From the NCBI RefSeq assembly GCF_002954615.1, contig NZ_MSCJ01000001.1, positions 1,922,001 to 1,986,000 of the forward strand: a stretch of DNA of 64,000 bases. The letters are read 5' to 3'. Position 1 is the first letter of the stretch. The number at the start of each line of letters is the position of its first letter. Position numbers and translations under genes: made by a program. This DNA comes from Photobacterium angustum. GTDB taxonomy: Bacteria > Pseudomonadota > Gammaproteobacteria > Enterobacterales > Vibrionaceae. This document shows positions 48,727 through 57,143 of this stretch, in pieces. The notes beneath the pieces were generated by a model, which saw nothing but the letters and a program-made list of their open reading frames with translations, was not told the DNA's origin and did not search any database.

Positions 48727-48738
48727 ATGGTATACCAT
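48727..48738. promoter_or_regulatory. 12-bp perfect palindrome, candidate operator of the EAL gene
   Basis: ATGGTATACCAT is fully self-complementary and lies 55-66 bases before the EAL gene start. Its position would overlap a promoter. The binding protein is unknown. Confidence 0.4.
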
Positions 48739-48792
48739 AATGGCATGTTTGTTTAATTAGCCGTTATATTAAAGTGTGAAACAAATTTCATT

Positions 48793-50340
48793 ATGTCATT
48801 TACAGTAAAAAAAATGTTTCAATTAGCTTTGTTAGCTATTTTAATTGCTACGCCTATTACATTTACATACTTAAATATTAGGTGTGATAATTTAAGTAAA
48901 GATATTGCGATCGCATTAAATAAAACTTTAAATAAACGTATATCTAGCGTTTTACATCTACCAGAGAACCAACCAGATGCAAAAAGTATGCATGAATTGG
49001 TTACATTAGTTCTTTCATCTCGCTCACTACGAAGTGTTGCATACTTTCAAAACAATCATTACATCTATTCAGATCGTAATGCCTCTTTGCATACTCCAAT
49101 TTCACCTAGCCTGATTGAACGATTAAAAAAAGATAAATTACCGCTACTTTATCGCAAACGTAGTTCACTTAATCAGGTCGATGAATTACACCTTGTCGTT
49201 AAAGGTACAAAGGGCTTTTATCAGTTATTTATAAACGCACCTTATATGGATGACTGGTTAACTAATGCGGATGAGTATTTACGAGGTTATGTCGTTACCA
49301 ATAAAGGTAATATATTAATTAATAATAAGAAAAATTACTTATTCCATAAGTCATATCACTCTGCTCAATTTCCTTTTAAAGTGATTGTTGGCGCTAAATC
49401 TTCTCAGGTGTTATTAGGCATTTGCGCATTGTCTGCATTTATTTTTATTTTATGCATGCTCATTGTCCTTATAATTAATTACATTCAAACTAATAACTTC
49501 TCATTTAAAAAGGATATAGACAGAGCAATAAAAAATAATGAGTTTATTCCTTATTATCAACCTATTGTGTGTAATAAAACTCACCAGATAATTGGAGCTG
49601 AATTACTCTGTCGCTGGCTATATCGCCATGCCCGATTGATTTCTCCAAATCAATTTATTACGAAAGTAGAGTCGAATGGGCAAATAAAACCGATAACGTT
49701 ACATTTATTAAAACAGCTTTCAATTGATAAGCCTTTAATAGCTCATTCAAATAAAGATTTTTACGTTTCTATAAACGTTACTCTATCTATGCTCAACGAT
49801 CCCAGATTTGTTGATGATGTTATATTGTTAATTAAGCAGAATCCGACATTACAACAAGGCTTAGTCTTTGAAATGACAGAAAGAGAAAACACAACCAATG
49901 CATTCATCAAATTAGATAAGATCATGCAACGTTTTCGTACCTTAGGCGTTCGTTGGGCTCTTGATGATTTTGGAACGGGTTATTCCAGCCTATCGAGCTT
50001 AAAAGAGCTCAATTTTGATATTATTAAAATCGATAAGCTGTTTGTAAATTCTGCAGATACAGATGCAGTTACGAGCTCAATTTTGAATAACATCGCTTCA
50101 CTAGGCAAAGAGTTACAATGTAAGTTAGTCGCAGAAGGAGTGGAGACAGAGACGCAGTTAAATACTCTAAAATCGTTGCTAATTGACTATACCCAAGGGT
50201 TTTACTTTAGCGCTCCAACTAGCCGTTGTGATTTTATAGAGTTTAAAACAGAGCATAATGACCAGATTCTAAAGACAATGAATAAATATGCAAATCGTTG
50301 TGTTGCATTAAAATATCATGGTCCTACTCTTAATATTTAA
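48793..50340 (+). CDS. Membrane-bound cyclic-di-GMP phosphodiesterase (CSS-like sensor plus EAL)
   Basis: The 515-residue protein has a transmembrane helix at about 9-27, a periplasmic region (28-200), a second helix (about 205-228) and a cytoplasmic EAL domain (about 235-490). The architecture is that of CSS-motif phosphodiesterases, but where CSS is expected I read YSDRN. The signature EAL is ELL (GAELLCRW). Other catalytic residues are present: N in INVT, E in FEMTE, the pair in LDDFGTGYSS, K in IKIDK, E in AEGVET and Q in TQGFYFS. It should be active. It is monocistronic, with palindromes upstream. Confidence 0.92.
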   Translation: MSFTVKKMFQLALLAILIATPITFTYLNIRCDNLSKDIAIALNKTLNKRISSVLHLPENQPDAKSMHELVTLVLSSRSLRSVAYFQNNHYIYSDRNASLHTPISPSLIERLKKDKLPLLYRKRSSLNQVDELHLVVKGTKGFYQLFINAPYMDDWLTNADEYLRGYVVTNKGNILINNKKNYLFHKSYHSAQFPFKVIVGAKSSQVLLGICALSAFIFILCMLIVLIINYIQTNNFSFKKDIDRAIKNNEFIPYYQPIVCNKTHQIIGAELLCRWLYRHARLISPNQFITKVESNGQIKPITLHLLKQLSIDKPLIAHSNKDFYVSINVTLSMLNDPRFVDDVILLIKQNPTLQQGLVFEMTERENTTNAFIKLDKIMQRFRTLGVRWALDDFGTGYSSLSSLKELNFDIIKIDKLFVNSADTDAVTSSILNNIASLGKELQCKLVAEGVETETQLNTLKSLLIDYTQGFYFSAPTSRCDFIEFKTEHNDQILKTMNKYANRCVALKYHGPTLNI

Positions 50341-50372
50341 CACGTTGAAACTTTATCGTACTGGATGGCAAT

Positions 50373-50400
50373 AAAAAAGGGCTGATAATAATCAGCCCTT
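50373..50400 (-). terminator. Rho-independent terminator of the 162-residue protein gene
   Basis: The 10-bp stem AAGGGCTGAT/ATCAGCCCTT with a 4-base loop and a minus-strand T run lies between convergent genes. Confidence 0.88.
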
Positions 50401-50421
50401 CGAATATATATTAAGTATCAA

Positions 50422-50910
50422 TTAGATACCAGCACGCTTTAACAAGCCAGCCATTAATGCTGAGCTTGATTTCACTTGCTTAGACTTATTTTTAAACTCT
50501 TTAGCTAATGACACATCTTTAATTTCATTAGCAATATAAATCATAGAGTTGTACATATCTTTTGGCGTTTTTACACGATCTTTATCATTCAAAGGCTTCA
50601 ACAACGTCACAACGTCTGCACCTTTCATTTTATTTTCAGTCGTGTATGCAAGCATTGATTCTAGTAGCTTATCCATATCTACCATAAACTCAGAGTTTTC
50701 AATGCCCTGCTTTTTCATTTCTTTCAGGTTTTTCTTACGTACCTGCTTAATCACAAATGCAGGTTGGTTAATTTTCTTATAACCATAAATACCGGCAATG
50801 ATTAATAAAACCACGCCACCTGCTACATAACCCCACACTGAACCTGAAGACTCAGCAACCGGCTGAGCGACAGCAGCAATATTTGCAACAGACTCTGGTA
50901 CATCAGACAT
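50422..50910 (-). CDS. Single-pass membrane protein, unknown function
   Basis: The 162-residue product is not recognised. A polar, acidic N-terminus (MSDVPESVANIAAVAQ) precedes one helix at about 26-44 (WGYVAGGVVLLIIAGIYGY), then a lysine-rich cytoplasmic segment (KKINQPAFVIKQVRKKNLKEMKKQG) and a helical C-terminal domain ending SSSALMAGLLKRAG. The topology is probably N-out, C-in by positive charge. A proper terminator supports a real gene. It is convergent with the EAL gene; no functional link is evident. Confidence 0.7.
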   Translation of the reverse strand: MSDVPESVANIAAVAQPVAESSGSVWGYVAGGVVLLIIAGIYGYKKINQPAFVIKQVRKKNLKEMKKQGIENSEFMVDMDKLLESMLAYTTENKMKGADVVTLLKPLNDKDRVKTPKDMYNSMIYIANEIKDVSLAKEFKNKSKQVKSSSALMAGLLKRAGI

Positions 50911-51436
50911 ATTTGTAACCTTTTACTTTAGGAATTCGGAATGCGGCGAGACATTATCACCAACTCGGTAAACAACAATGTGTTTTATGAAAAATTAATT
51001 CAAATAGAGTGACCGAGTTCAAATGTGAGGCTATTCTGCCGTTTTCACTGACAAAAATAAAGCATTAACTGCACACTTTTTAACCGCATATTGTTAACTA
51101 GTTGTCTCACCACAAAAAGTTCGCACTATTATCTCATGCTATTCGTTATTTGCTATGAATAATTATAGACAATTACACATTACCTATTATTTTGTGATCC
51201 TATTTGCACCTACTGTATATCAGCATAAGATTTATGATTATAGTTTAGTCAATTTAGCGTCAACCCAGTCATAGTAAGCCTCTTTAGCTTAAGACGTTGT
51301 TGCTGTAGCAAAGAAAAATAGATACCAGAAAGAAATGGGAAACTTATCAGTAGCTATACTGACGGTATGTAGAATACAAAGTGTTTAAAGTAACTTATGG
51401 GAAGTAAAGCAGGTAGGTAAAACAGGAATAGCAGAT
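50911..51436. other. Spacer without recognised gene
   Basis: About 525 bases. The part next to the membrane protein gene holds an 8-bp inverted repeat AACTCGGT/ACCGAGTT (50962-50969 and 51012-51019, 42 bases apart). The remainder is unstructured AT-rich sequence containing the downstream side of the 4.5S RNA gene. No open frame with a ribosome-binding site was found. Confidence 0.5.
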
Positions 51437-51552
51437 GGGTGGAAGCCCCCACCAGCCACATCCCGGCACACACATCGCCTGCTGCGGTTGCTCCCTTCCG
51501 GGCCTGGCCGAGTTCACAAGTTAGTGTTGCGGGAGGACCAATGGGGGCCTCC
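51437..51552 (-). ncRNA. ffs: 4.5S RNA, signal recognition particle RNA
   Basis: On the minus strand the sequence matches E. coli 4.5S RNA. It has the apical domain with the conserved segments GGCCAGGCCCGGAAGGGAGC and AGCAGGCGATGTGTG (Ffh binding, GGAA tetraloop). CTCCCGCAAC pairs back to the TGCCGGGATG side, and the terminal stem joins GGAGGCCCCC with GGGGGCTTCC. The length is about 114 nt. It partners Ffh in co-translational membrane targeting. The exact ends are by analogy. Confidence 0.95.
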
Positions 51553-51585
51553 ATAGATTCTTTGTCTCTTGCGAGAACGGAGAGG

Positions 51586-51614
51586 ATTATCTATTAAGCG
51601 CATCGATATTGCAA
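51586..51614 (-). promoter_or_regulatory. ffs promoter
   Basis: Minus strand: TTGCAA at 51614-51609, a 17-base spacer and GATAAT at 51591-51586. This would start a transcript about 25-30 bases ahead of the mature 5' end, in line with the RNase P-removed leader of E. coli ffs. Confidence 0.6.
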
Positions 51615-51704
51615 GTTGTTATATAACAACAATCGTTCAAGTGTGCGTTATTTATCCAAACACTAAGATATTGAAAATAAAACCATCACCTTGATTCATT
51701 TAAC

Positions 51705-52439
51705 TTACTCTTCTTCCTCGGGATCTTCTAATAACGATTCACCAAGTAACCCACCACCTAGTACGAGTAACCAAGATACTAATATCGGATTAGCAACATC
51801 AAATTGCGGCATAATGACTAGCGTGGCAAAACCAACAGCGGGTAATACACAGGCCAATTTAGGGATCCATTCATCAAGATGTAATTTATCTAAAGACTGA
51901 AGTGCAGCAATAATCCCAGTAACACATAGAGCCAATAATGCGGCATGCTCCATGCCACCAACCCATAATGGGATCACGAGTAAAAGCGGCCACCACGTAT
52001 TGCCTTCTACAGGCCGCCAACTTCTAGCAGCAAACCAAATAATGGCAATACCAATAATTTGAATAACAGTCGCACCAATAGAGCCCGGCAGTTTACCCTC
52101 TGCTTGTAATGCCATTAAACCTGCATTCATGGCTAATACAATAGAGATCATCAATGAACCTAATTGCCAACATCCCTTAGGCGATGTACAAATCATCAAA
52201 ATAGGTAACATCATAAATAAACTGACAGACAACGCGACAGGTTGTTCAGGCAACACATAACCAAATGCACCTAATCCAATCAATAATAGCCATGCAGCAA
52301 CCCCACCTTGAGGTAGCAGCCATAATGCTGGAATCGCAAGGGCAATAATAGGTAAATCTCCCTGACTATGTGCCAAGGCATTAACCCCTAATACGGTCAA
52401 TAGTAAAGTGACAATGATTAGTAGTGTTTTATACAACAT
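51705..52439 (-). CDS. Polytopic inner membrane protein, unknown function
   Basis: The 244-residue product is not recognised. It is very hydrophobic with about seven or eight helices, few charges and an acidic C-terminal tail (LLEDPEEEE). A strong ribosome-binding site AAGGAGGTG precedes the ATG. No known transporter motif is visible. It sits between ffs and the alkyltransferase-like gene, divergent from the latter. Confidence 0.75.
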   Translation of the reverse strand: MLYKTLLIIVTLLLTVLGVNALAHSQGDLPIIALAIPALWLLPQGGVAAWLLLIGLGAFGYVLPEQPVALSVSLFMMLPILMICTSPKGCWQLGSLMISIVLAMNAGLMALQAEGKLPGSIGATVIQIIGIAIIWFAARSWRPVEGNTWWPLLLVIPLWVGGMEHAALLALCVTGIIAALQSLDKLHLDEWIPKLACVLPAVGFATLVIMPQFDVANPILVSWLLVLGGGLLGESLLEDPEEEE

Positions 52440-52505
52440 GGCAACACCTCCTTGCGTTATCCTGTTGTTTAAGAAAAGATGAGGGTTTTATCTCTAATTA
52501 TAAAT

Positions 52506-52817
52506 ATGGACGATTTTTCTCAGCAAATCTACAGTCAGGTGTATCAAATACCTATTGGTAAAATATCGACTTATGGCGATATTGCTAAATTTGCAGGATT
52601 TCCTGGCTATGCACGTCAAGTAGGCCGCTTACTCTCGAACCTTCCCCAAGGTTCAACGTTACCTTGGCACCGTGTTATTAATAGCCAAGGAAAAATATCA
52701 TTATGTGAAGACGGTAGAGCTCGCCAAATAGAAGCATTGCGTAATGAAGGAGTTGTTGTGACGGAACAAGGACGAGTAAGCCTTAAAGCATATCGTTGGG
52801 ATGGGTACCCTGAATAA
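52506..52817 (+). CDS. Alkyltransferase-like protein (ATL, YbaZ family)
   Basis: ATL proteins bind O6-alkylguanine and hand it to nucleotide excision repair. The active-site PCHRV of MGMT is here PWHRV, with Trp in place of the acceptor Cys, so it cannot transfer alkyl groups. The product is 103 residues from MDDFSQQIYSQVYQIP, matching the Vibrio ATL of about 100 residues; a longer frame from 52479 is less likely. The helix-turn-helix part STYGDIAKFAGFPGYARQVG is clear. Next to ybaY and tesB as in E. coli. Confidence 0.93.
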   Translation: MDDFSQQIYSQVYQIPIGKISTYGDIAKFAGFPGYARQVGRLLSNLPQGSTLPWHRVINSQGKISLCEDGRARQIEALRNEGVVVTEQGRVSLKAYRWDGYPE

Positions 52818-52820
52818 CAA

Positions 52821-52870
52821 AATGCCCGACCTTCTTATTTCGATGAAAAAAATAGAAGAAATCGGGCATT
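52821..52870. terminator. Long hairpin between ATL gene and ybaY
   Basis: The 9-bp outer stem AATGCCCGA/TCGGGCATT encloses a further pairing TTCTTATTT/AAATAGAAGA, about 50 bases in all. It lies between convergent genes and probably ends both transcripts. Confidence 0.75.
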
Positions 52871-52895
52871 GCTAATCTTGTTTAAAACGGTTGGA

Positions 52896-53318
52896 TTACA
52901 CTTTCACTAATGGAATATCTAGGTGTGTCGTTTTTAACGGTTCAATACTTAAATCTACTGTTGATTGACTACTGAATAACACTTCATCATTGATTTCAAT
53001 CTTAGCAATAACACGATATAAGGTATCTGGCTTTAATTTACTTTTCACATAATTCAATGTGAAAGCAACAGGCGGCTGTTCACCTTCTGCTAAAAATGAA
53101 TGTTGGCTGATAACTTTACTCTTACCATGATCGGCTTGAGTAGACTGTTCAACCAATGACACAATTATGCGCGCATTATTCGGTAACACTACACGCTCAC
53201 GATAACTCACTGTTCCACTTAATGTTCCAACATCACTGTCGGTCGGCATGAAGTTAGTACAAGCAGTGATCACTAGCGCCGCAATCAAAACCCCAAACCA
53301 TGCAAAAGAATTTTTCAT
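52896..53318 (-). CDS. ybaY: YbaY family lipoprotein
   Basis: The 140-residue lipoprotein has a signal peptide ending in the lipobox VITAC (Cys20). The mature part carries the YbaY/type III secretion lipoprotein-like beta domain, with GTVSYRERVVLPNNARIIVSL and LKPDTLYRVIAKIEIN. The function is unknown; relatives bind glycans or outer membrane partners. It is next to tesB (divergent), as in E. coli. Confidence 0.88.
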   Translation of the reverse strand: MKNSFAWFGVLIAALVITACTNFMPTDSDVGTLSGTVSYRERVVLPNNARIIVSLVEQSTQADHGKSKVISQHSFLAEGEQPPVAFTLNYVKSKLKPDTLYRVIAKIEINDEVLFSSQSTVDLSIEPLKTTHLDIPLVKV

Positions 53319-53443
53319 ATTCTTCTCTATTAATCCCTAATCTATATTGCTATAAAGCTCAAATATAATAAAACCAATCCAATCTCTATTTGAACTTGAT
53401 TTCCCTAAATCGTACTGATAGTAACATAATTAATGGTGCTTAG

Positions 53444-54301
53444 ATGAGTAAAGAACTGAATGAACTTCTCAATCTTCTACAGTTAGAACAACTTGAACTT
53501 GATCTTTTCAGAGGTCAAAGTGAAAACCTCGGTCTACCGCAAGTTTATGGTGGACAAGTGATTGGGCAGTCCTTATCCGCAGCTAAGCAGACGGTAGAAA
53601 AAGAACGTTACTTACACTCCTTTCATAGCTATTTTTTACGTCCTGGTAATTCTGAAAAACCAATTATTTATGATGTGGAAAAATTACGTGATGGTAAAAG
53701 CTTTAGTACTCGTCGTGTAAAAGCAATTCAGAATGGTGAGCCTATCTTTTTCTTAACAGCTTCTTACCAAGCAAATGAAGAAGGATTTAACCACCAATCA
53801 ACAATGCCTAATGTAGCAGGACCTGAAGGTTTAGCATCTGAAACTCAACTTGTTGATGCCATTGCGCAATATCTACCACCCAAAATAGTGGAAACCTTTG
53901 GTAAGAAGCGCCCTGTTGAAGTGCGCCCAGTAACTATTATTAATCCATTAAAACCAACCGTTGCTGAGCCTAAACAATATTTATGGATTAAAGCCAATGG
54001 CACAATGCCAGAAGATCTTAATATCCATCACTACCTATTGGCGTATGCATCGGATTGGGGCTTTCTTGTAACATCAATGCATCCGCATGGTGTAACGCTA
54101 TTTAGCCCGAATATGCAAGTGGCAACTATTGATCATTCTATGTGGTTCCACCGTCCATTTAAGATGGATGAATGGTTGCTTTACGCTATTGATAGCCCAT
54201 CGGCTAGTGGCTCTCGCGGTATTGTTCGCGGTGAAATTTATAACCAGAAAGGTGAACTCGTTGCATCAGCCGTTCAGGAAGGTTTGATCCGTCAACGATA
54301 A
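53444..54301 (+). CDS. tesB: Acyl-CoA thioesterase II
   Basis: TesB hydrolyses medium- and long-chain acyl-CoA. The 285 residues (E. coli 286) form a double hotdog fold: [48 protein letters not shown], and in the second half YASDWGFL with the catalytic Asp and [18 protein letters not shown]. An ATG with TTAGATGAG context starts the frame. It is convergent with the decR-type gene. Confidence 0.97.
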   Translation: MSKELNELLNLLQLEQLELDLFRGQSENLGLPQVYGGQVIGQSLSAAKQTVEKERYLHSFHSYFLRPGNSEKPIIYDVEKLRDGKSFSTRRVKAIQNGEPIFFLTASYQANEEGFNHQSTMPNVAGPEGLASETQLVDAIAQYLPPKIVETFGKKRPVEVRPVTIINPLKPTVAEPKQYLWIKANGTMPEDLNIHHYLLAYASDWGFLVTSMHPHGVTLFSPNMQVATIDHSMWFHRPFKMDEWLLYAIDSPSASGSRGIVRGEIYNQKGELVASAVQEGLIRQR

Positions 54302-54324
54302 ACTCGTCGTCTTAAGGTTAACGC

Positions 54325-54366
54325 AATCAAGGCAGCCACTAGTAATAAATAGTGGCTGCCTTGATT
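54325..54366. terminator. Perfect 17-bp inverted repeat between tesB and decR-type gene
   Basis: AATCAAGGCAGCCACTA and its exact reverse complement are separated by 8 bases. It lies 24 bases past tesB and 8 bases past the convergent gene, so it is a bidirectional terminator, although T runs are weak. Confidence 0.8.
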
Positions 54367-54373
54367 ATATAAC

Positions 54374-54835
54374 CTATACAGGTAATGCTGTGGTGTACTT
54401 AAGGGGCTCCATAGCAAATGTCGATGTTACATTTGTCAGTCCCTCAATGCTGTTCACCAATTTCTTATAAAACAGATCAAAAGCCTGCATATCTGCTACT
54501 TGTACTTTCATCATATAATCGTAATCGCCCGCCATACGGTAGAATTCCATCACCTCAGGAAACTCTTCAACCGCATGAACAAAACCGTTATACCACTCCT
54601 TAGAATGATTACTGGTTTTAATCTGCACAAATGCTATAAATGACAATCCAAGTTTTGCCGCATCTAACAGTGCAACACGTTGACGTAATATGCCGTCTTC
54701 TTCTAAACGCTTTAACCTTTTCCAGCATGGTGTGGTCGTTAAATTAACAGCTTCTGCTAATTCCGATAACGCTAACGTTGCGTCTTGTTGCAACAAACGC
54801 AGTAATGTTCTATCTACAGCATCCAAACTTGACAT
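54374..54835 (-). CDS. decR: Lrp/AsnC-family regulator of cysteine detoxification (DecR/YbaO, CcdR-like)
   Basis: The 153-residue protein from [12 protein letters not shown] (E. coli DecR 152) has a helix-turn-helix ([30 protein letters not shown] split) and the RAM ligand-binding domain with [16 protein letters not shown]. The frame extends to 54901, but the chosen ATG aligns with the family. DecR responds to cysteine and activates detoxification genes. It is divergent from a cysteine desulfhydrase-like gene, as CcdR/CcdA in Pantoea; control of that neighbour is inferred. Confidence 0.93.
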   Translation of the reverse strand: MSSLDAVDRTLLRLLQQDATLALSELAEAVNLTTTPCWKRLKRLEEDGILRQRVALLDAAKLGLSFIAFVQIKTSNHSKEWYNGFVHAVEEFPEVMEFYRMAGDYDYMMKVQVADMQAFDLFYKKLVNSIEGLTNVTSTFAMEPLKYTTALPV

Positions 54836-54996
54836 TCCATACCACCAATAAACAATAAAATAGAAAAATTTTCTAAATTTTATCGTTTTATTGCAAAACA
54901 AAGCAAAGACTTTTCCCTATAACTTGGTAATATAATTGTTAAGCAGTCAACATAAAGACAACAACAATAATAAAATCAATACAGTGGAGTCACGCT

Positions 54997-56067
54997 ATGA
55001 CACAACAACTAAACAATCAATGGGTTAATAACGCCATTCGTAAAATTGATGCTGATTACCAACGCTCAGCAGATACCCACTTAATTAAATTAGAGTTACC
55101 TAGCCTAGACGGTATTGATATTTATCTTAAAGATGAAAGCACGCATCCAACAGGAAGCTTAAAGCATCGTCTTGCTCGTTCGTTATTCCTATATGCTTTA
55201 TGTAACGGTTGGATTAAAGAAGGTACACCGATCATTGAATCATCATCAGGTAGTACCGCCGTTTCTGAAGCGTATTTTGCACGTTTACTTGGATTACCAT
55301 TTATTGCTGTCGTGCCACGTAAAACAGCGTGCAAAAAAATAGAACAAATTAAGTTTTATGGTGGTAGCGCCCATTTTGTTGACTCTCCTGCTGCGATTTA
55401 TGACGAATCTCGCCGTTTAGCAAAAGAGTTAAATGGTCATTACATGGATCAATTTACCTATGCTGAACGTGCCACCGACTGGCGTGGTAATAACAACATC
55501 GCTAACAGTATTTTTGATCAAATGAAGTTAGAGCGCTTCCCTATCCCAAGTTGGATTGTAATGAGCCCTGGTACTGGTGGTACATCAGCAACAATTGGTC
55601 GTTATATTCGTTACCAAATGCAACCAACACAACTGTGTGTGGTTGATCCAGAGAACTCAGTATTCCACGACTACTTTATGCAGCGTGATAATACGATTAC
55701 TGGCAACACAGGCAGCCGTATTGAAGGTATTGGTCGTCCTCGAGTTGAGCCAAGCTTTATTCCTGATGTGATCAATGAAATGCGTAAGATCCCAGATGCG
55801 GCAAGTGTTGCCACTGTTCACTGGTTAGAAAAAATTATTGGCCGTAAAGCCGGTGCATCTACAGGTACAAACCTATTTGGTGTCCTACAAATCGCAGCCG
55901 AAATGAAACAACGTGGCGAAACAGGCTCTATCGTTACGCTGTTATGTGATAGTGGCGAGCGTTACCTAGACACCTACTACAACCCTGAATGGATCAGCGA
56001 AAATATTGGCGATTTATCAGCATATACCGAACAGTTAGAACAATTGGAAAAATTCGGTCAATGGTAA
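54997..56067 (+). CDS. PLP-dependent cysteine desulfhydrase-like protein (Cds1/CcdA type)
   Basis: The 356-residue fold-type II PLP enzyme has the lysine-bearing HPTGSLKHRLARSL, the substrate loop ESSSGSTAVSEAYFARLLGLP, the phosphate-binding loop SPGTGGTSATIGRY and the C-terminal LLCDSGERYLDTYY. It belongs to the cysteine synthase superfamily, in the branch that splits L-cysteine to pyruvate, H2S and ammonia. GGAG precedes the ATG. It is divergent from the DecR-type gene across 161 bases, so cysteine induction is likely. O-acetylserine-type synthesis cannot be ruled out. Confidence 0.87.
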   Translation: MTQQLNNQWVNNAIRKIDADYQRSADTHLIKLELPSLDGIDIYLKDESTHPTGSLKHRLARSLFLYALCNGWIKEGTPIIESSSGSTAVSEAYFARLLGLPFIAVVPRKTACKKIEQIKFYGGSAHFVDSPAAIYDESRRLAKELNGHYMDQFTYAERATDWRGNNNIANSIFDQMKLERFPIPSWIVMSPGTGGTSATIGRYIRYQMQPTQLCVVDPENSVFHDYFMQRDNTITGNTGSRIEGIGRPRVEPSFIPDVINEMRKIPDAASVATVHWLEKIIGRKAGASTGTNLFGVLQIAAEMKQRGETGSIVTLLCDSGERYLDTYYNPEWISENIGDLSAYTEQLEQLEKFGQW

Positions 56068-56094
56068 GTATCACGCTTCAATGAACAACCCCTT

Positions 56095-56120
56095 GGGGAG
56101 GTTAGCCACAGCGCCTCCCC
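56095..56120 (+). terminator. G/C hairpin after the desulfhydrase gene
   Basis: The 7-bp stem GGGGAGG/CCTCCCC with a 12-base loop lies 27 bases past the stop. The tail is C-rich, not T-rich. Confidence 0.55.
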
Positions 56121-56163
56121 CCTCTATTAAACTTTGTGTCTGTGTACGTTGAACGTTGATAAA

Positions 56164-56184
56164 CCAAGTACTGCCTTAACTTGG
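56164..56184. repeat. Short inverted repeat similar to 12088-12143
   Basis: CCAAGT ... ACTTGG with GATAA and TTATC-like flanks resembles the inner part of the intergenic element before the DUF2788 gene. Confidence 0.4.
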
Positions 56185-56212
56185 ATAATCTTTAAACGCG
56201 ATACGTTATTTT

Positions 56213-56238
56213 GCCGTACTTTATGTGCGGCTTTTTTT
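56213..56238 (+). terminator. Rho-independent terminator upstream of queC
   Basis: The stem GCCGTAC/GTGCGGC (one G-U) with a TTTAT loop and seven T lies 170 bases past the desulfhydrase stop and about 120 bases before queC. It either ends the former or attenuates a queC leader. Confidence 0.8.
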
Positions 56239-56285
56239 CGTCTATTACATCTAAAACTTTGCAGCGGACAACAGCTGAGTTAGCA

Positions 56286-56330
56286 TAGATAGACGTTCTA
56301 AAGAATGTCTATCTACCGACTGTTTCTCGG
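56286..56330 (+). promoter_or_regulatory. Structured leader just before queC
   Basis: A 13-bp hairpin (arms TAGATAGAC and GTCTATCTA, one G-U, loop TAAA) is followed at once by CCGA/TCGG with a 7-base loop and a run of T. It then ends about 17 bases before the AAAAAAGGAAC ribosome-binding region of queC. It does not match the preQ1 aptamer patterns I know. Confidence 0.5.
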
Positions 56331-56356
56331 TAATTTTTCAAAAAAGGAACACTTAA

Positions 56357-57052
56357 ATGTCAAAAGCAGTTGTTGTTTTCAGTGGCGGTCAAGATTCGAC
56401 TACGTGCCTTATTCAAGCTCTGGCGCATTACGATGAAGTGCACTGTATTACATTTGATTATGGTCAACGCCATAAATTAGAGATTGAAGTGGCAGAAGCT
56501 ATTGCCAAAGATCTTGGCGTAACAGCGCATAAAGTAATGGATGTCGGCCTATTAAATGAATTAGCCATTAGTTCACTAACACGTGACAATATTGCTGTCT
56601 CTCATGAACTACAAGAAAACGGATTACCGAACTCCTTTGTTCCTGGTCGTAATATTCTATTTTTAACCTTGGCTGGTATTTACGCCTACCAAATTGGTGC
56701 TGAAACCGTTATCACCGGTGTATGTGAAACTGACTTTTCTGGCTACCCTGATTGCCGTGATGAATTTGTTAAATCATTAAACCAATCATTAGTGCTAGGG
56801 ATGGATCGTCCATTAACGATTGCAACACCATTAATGTGGCTAAATAAAGCAGAAACATGGGCGCTAGCAGATCAATACGAAAAACTAGACTATGTTCGTG
56901 AAAAAACACTGACTTGCTATAACGGTATTATTGGTGACGGTTGTGGTGATTGCCCATCTTGTGATTTGCGCCGAGCAGGACTTACTGATTACTTAGATCA
57001 TAAAACCACTGTGATGAATGCTCTGAAAGCAAAGCAAGCGCAGCAAGCATAA
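56357..57052 (+). CDS. queC: 7-cyano-7-deazaguanine synthase
   Basis: QueC makes preQ0 from 7-carboxy-7-deazaguanine in queuosine synthesis. The 231 residues equal E. coli QueC. The PP-loop [13 protein letters not shown] is at the N-terminus; [27 protein letters not shown] and the zinc ligands in [16 protein letters not shown] follow, together with CYNG. AAAGGAAC precedes the ATG. Confidence 0.98.
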   Translation: MSKAVVVFSGGQDSTTCLIQALAHYDEVHCITFDYGQRHKLEIEVAEAIAKDLGVTAHKVMDVGLLNELAISSLTRDNIAVSHELQENGLPNSFVPGRNILFLTLAGIYAYQIGAETVITGVCETDFSGYPDCRDEFVKSLNQSLVLGMDRPLTIATPLMWLNKAETWALADQYEKLDYVREKTLTCYNGIIGDGCGDCPSCDLRRAGLTDYLDHKTTVMNALKAKQAQQA

Positions 57053-57071
57053 TAACCACTGAGTAACCTAT

Positions 57072-57117
57072 AAAAACGGCATGATAGTACTGAGAAAGTA
57101 ACCATCATGCCGTTTTT
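57072..57117. terminator. Bidirectional terminator between queC and prmB
   Basis: The exact 14-bp stem AAAAACGGCATGAT/ATCATGCCGTTTTT with an 18-base loop lies between convergent genes. Confidence 0.92.
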
Positions 57118-57143
57118 CTTAATCGTGTTTAACTGCGCTTTAA

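Noticed and set aside
51354..51554. 66-codon frame on the minus strand over the 4.5S RNA gene
   Set aside because: Coincides with ffs; the RNA gene explains the sequence.
56140..56356. preQ1 riboswitch in the queC leader
   Set aside because: Neither the short preQ1-I pseudoknot pattern nor the preQ1-II pattern could be found; only generic hairpins are supported.
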